Of a DNA stretch of 64,000 nt, positions 61,915 through 64,000 are shown in pieces. A program made the translations under genes and the position numbers. This DNA is from Reyranella massiliensis 521 (lineage in GTDB: Bacteria > Pseudomonadota > Alphaproteobacteria > Reyranellales > Reyranellaceae), in the NCBI GenBank assembly GCA_945862125.1, contig CAMAYC010000008.1, forward strand, positions 1 to 64,000. Direction: 5' to 3'. Each line of letters starts with the position of its first letter. Position 1 is the stretch's first letter. Under the pieces are notes generated by a model, which saw nothing but the letters and a program-made list of their open reading frames with translations, made no database searches and had not been told where the DNA came from.

Positions 61915-63147
61915 TCAGGCGCGTTTGGCCGCGGCTTCCTTCTCGGCCATCTTCTGCTTCAGCTGCTCGGGCGTGAGGCGGACGATGTGTTCGTTCTGGT
62001 GGCTGAAGATGCCGTACTTGGCGACATCGAGGTCCTCGAGCACGATCTCGCGGTCGAGCACCTTCTGTTTCCAGGCCGCGTGCTCGGCCTCGGCGGCATG
62101 GAATTCCGGCATCACTTCCTTAGCGAACAGCTCGAGCGACTCGCAGATATCCCGGTGGCTGGTCTTGCCGGCCTGGTTGAGCAGGATCACCTGGTCGACG
62201 CGGCTCGCCTGGAATTGGCGGAGCTTTTTCGCGATCGTCGCAGGCGAGCCGATCAGGCCCGACTCCAGCGCCTTCTTCTCCTCCGGCCCGCCCCGCCACG
62301 CCTGGTACTCGTCCCACAGGTTCGACGTGCCGGGTGCGTCGACACCTTTGCGGCCGTAGTAGCTCAGCGCAAAGATGAAGAAGGTCCAGCCGGCGGCCTT
62401 GGCCTGGGCTTCCTCGTCGGTGGCTGCGCACATGAAGCCCGAGACCATCGCGACGTTGGGATTGCTCGGATAGTCGGCGAGCTTCTTCGAATTGTTGAGG
62501 AGGTTGTTATAATACTTGTGTACCCAGGCGCGCGCGGCTTCGGGCGTCACGAAGGTGAAGCCCAAGGCACCCATGCCCCATTCACCGGCCTTGCCGATGG
62601 TGGCGATGTTCGAGCAGGCGACCCAGAGCGGCGGGTGCGGCTTCTGCAGCGGTTTGGGAACGACGTTGCGCGCGGGGAAGTCGTAATACTCGCCGTGGAA
62701 CTCCCAGCTTTCCTTGGTGAACATCGGGACGATGGCCTTCACCGCCTCCTCCCAACGCTCGCGCTTGTCGCGCACCTTTATGCCGAACGGATGCAGCTCG
62801 GCCGGCCCGGCCGCCTCGCCCATGCCGAGTTCGACGCGGCCGCCTGACAGGAGATCGAGCGTCGCCACCTTCTCGGCGACGCGGTGCGGGTTGTTGGTGG
62901 TCAGCTGGATCACGCCGTGGCCGAGGCGGATGCGCTTGGTGCGCTGGCTGGCGGCGCCGAGGAACACTTCGGGCGCCGAGGAGTGGGAGTATTCCTCGAG
63001 GAAGTGATGCTCGACCTCCCAAGCGTAGTCGTAGCCCAGCCTGTCGGCGAGCTCGATCTGCGTCAGCGAATCCTGCAGGAGCTGGTACTCGCTCTTCGGG
63101 CCCCACGGGCGCGGCAGCTGGTGTTCGTAGAAGATGCCGAATTTCAT
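61915..63147 (-). CDS. Luciferase-like flavin-dependent monooxygenase
   Basis: A 410-residue LLM-family oxidoreductase: MKFGIFYEHQLPRPW, VEHHFLEEYSHSSAPEVFLGA, LDLLSGGRVELGMGEAAG and PPLWVACSN. It needs reduced FMN from a reductase. It lies between a hydrolase and an FAD hydroxylase in one operon, so an aromatic or cyclic compound is a likely substrate. It is not close to the LLM protein at 13585. Confidence 0.88.
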   Translation of the reverse strand: MKFGIFYEHQLPRPWGPKSEYQLLQDSLTQIELADRLGYDYAWEVEHHFLEEYSHSSAPEVFLGAASQRTKRIRLGHGVIQLTTNNPHRVAEKVATLDLLSGGRVELGMGEAAGPAELHPFGIKVRDKRERWEEAVKAIVPMFTKESWEFHGEYYDFPARNVVPKPLQKPHPPLWVACSNIATIGKAGEWGMGALGFTFVTPEAARAWVHKYYNNLLNNSKKLADYPSNPNVAMVSGFMCAATDEEAQAKAAGWTFFIFALSYYGRKGVDAPGTSNLWDEYQAWRGGPEEKKALESGLIGSPATIAKKLRQFQASRVDQVILLNQAGKTSHRDICESLELFAKEVMPEFHAAEAEHAAWKQKVLDREIVLEDLDVAKYGIFSHQNEHIVRLTPEQLKQKMAEKEAAAKRA

Positions 63148-63157
63148 GGCGTGGTCC

Positions 63158-64000
63158 TCACGCGGCTTTGCAGAAGGTGGCGATGCGGTCGACGATGGCG
63201 GGGACAAGCTGCGGCGGGAAATCGTGGCCCCAGCCAGGAATGGTCTGGAGCTCGGCGCCCGGCACCAGCCGGGCCACGTCGCGGCCGCACTCGACCGGCA
63301 GCAGCGGGTCTTCTTCGCCATGCATGACGAGCGTCGGTACCTTGACCGTCTTCAGCATCTCGACGCGGTCGCCCGAGGCCATCACCGAGAGATACTGCCG
63401 GGCCGCCCCTTCGGGATACCAGCGGCGATCGACGTTTTTCTCGACCAGGGCCCGCAACTCGCCTTCCGGGGTCGGATAGGCGGGACTGCCGATGGTCTGG
63501 CGCAGCTTCATGCCGTACGTCACGCGTTGTTCGCGCGCCGGCCCTTCCGGCTGTGCCGTCAGCATCGCCAACGCCTCGGGCTTGCCCGGCGGCAGGCCCG
63601 GGCGGCCGCTCGTCGAATAGATCGACACCATCGACCGCGTACGCGCCGCGTGTTGCGCCGCCACGATCTGCACGATCATGCCGCCCATCGAAGCGCCGAC
63701 CATGTGCGCACGGTCGATGCCCAGCGCGTCGAGCAAGCCGATCGCATCGGCCGCCATGTCGGACAGGACGTACGGCGCGTCGAGCTTCTCGCCCTTCATC
63801 GCCTTCATGAAGGCGGCCGGGATGTTGGGCACGCCCCATGATCCGAAGTTGCTCGACAGGCCAGTGTCGCGATTGTCGTAGCGGATGACATGGAAACCTC
63901 GATCCGCCAGGCCCTTGAACAGGGAATCGGGCCAGATGGTGAGCTGGGCGCCAAGCCCCATGACCAGCAACAGCGCCGGATCGGCCTTGCTGCCGACCGC
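63158..64000 (-). CDS. Alpha/beta hydrolase, 5' part outside window
   Basis: The minus frame is open from the right edge to the stop at 63158 (280 residues seen). The segment ALLLVMGLGAQ lies at the edge, upstream of any good start, so the N-terminus is outside. The triad is Ser in GASMGG, Asp in GEEDPLLP and His in GWGHDFPP. It is the first visible gene of the operon with the two oxygenases and probably hydrolyses an ester or ring-opened product. Confidence 0.85.
   Translation of the reverse strand, partial: AVGSKADPALLLVMGLGAQLTIWPDSLFKGLADRGFHVIRYDNRDTGLSSNFGSWGVPNIPAAFMKAMKGEKLDAPYVLSDMAADAIGLLDALGIDRAHMVGASMGGMIVQIVAAQHAARTRSMVSIYSTSGRPGLPPGKPEALAMLTAQPEGPAREQRVTYGMKLRQTIGSPAYPTPEGELRALVEKNVDRRWYPEGAARQYLSVMASGDRVEMLKTVKVPTLVMHGEEDPLLPVECGRDVARLVPGAELQTIPGWGHDFPPQLVPAIVDRIATFCKAA

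Overview
This is a gene-dense, GC-rich window (little non-coding DNA, many 1-20 bp gene overlaps) from an alphaproteobacterium. The lineage call rests on the adjacent ethylmalonyl-CoA pathway genes ccr and mcd, folate-type TrmFO, aerobic-type CobF, a BM3-like P450-reductase fusion, phasins, and two tripartite-tricarboxylate (Bug) receptors. A free-living soil or freshwater heterotroph of the Rhodospirillales/Hyphomicrobiales kind fits; a Reyranella-like genus is a guess only. I found no rRNA, tRNA, CRISPR array, insertion sequence or prophage.

Layout. 1-3.8 kb: a TauD/TfdA dioxygenase (cut by the left edge) and a Bug receptor, divergent from an IclR regulator and an arylsulfatase. 4.2-10.4 kb: a branched-chain-type ABC transporter (binding protein, LivH, LivM, LivG, LivF and a third, truncated ATPase), divergent from an RpiR/SIS regulator with a clear operator between them. 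10.4-16.3 kb: mcd-ccr, divergent from a luciferase-like monooxygenase and a hydrolase, then a secreted protein. 16.4-18.7 kb: an ArsR-controlled operon of two SRPBCC proteins, DUF899 and DUF427. 18.8-22.8 kb: thioesterase, cysS, a gltX remnant, a second Bug receptor, a lipoprotein. 22.9-26.3 kb: storage-lipid cluster (phasin, wax ester synthase/DGAT, alpha/beta hydrolase, phasin). 26.3-36 kb: DUF445, the P450 fusion, a DUF433-like protein, a beta-hydroxyacid dehydrogenase, phosphatase, hydrolase, GST and a divergent NRAMP transporter. 36-44.1 kb: a corrinoid locus with cbiZ, an unknown gene, a promoter and cobalamin riboswitch, then btuB, a Tat-exported nitrilase-family amidase and btuF-btuC-btuD. 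44.2-60.3 kb: housekeeping and accessory genes (racemase-like protein, kinase-like protein, two acyl carrier proteins, nadE, MFS, LysE, nuclease, tandem RidA proteins, trmFO, MATE, cupin, orphan cobF, patatin, MDR reductase). 60.4-64 kb: an operon of hydrolase, flavin monooxygenase and FAD hydroxylase, cut by the right edge.

How it fits together. Ccr and Mcd assimilate acetyl-CoA through a route whose mutases need adenosylcobalamin, which gives the B12 uptake and remodelling locus a metabolic purpose. Phasins and the wax ester synthase store the same carbon. The most interesting unit is the B12 locus: an exported amidase sits inside the riboswitch-led uptake operon next to the cytoplasmic corrinoid amidase CbiZ.
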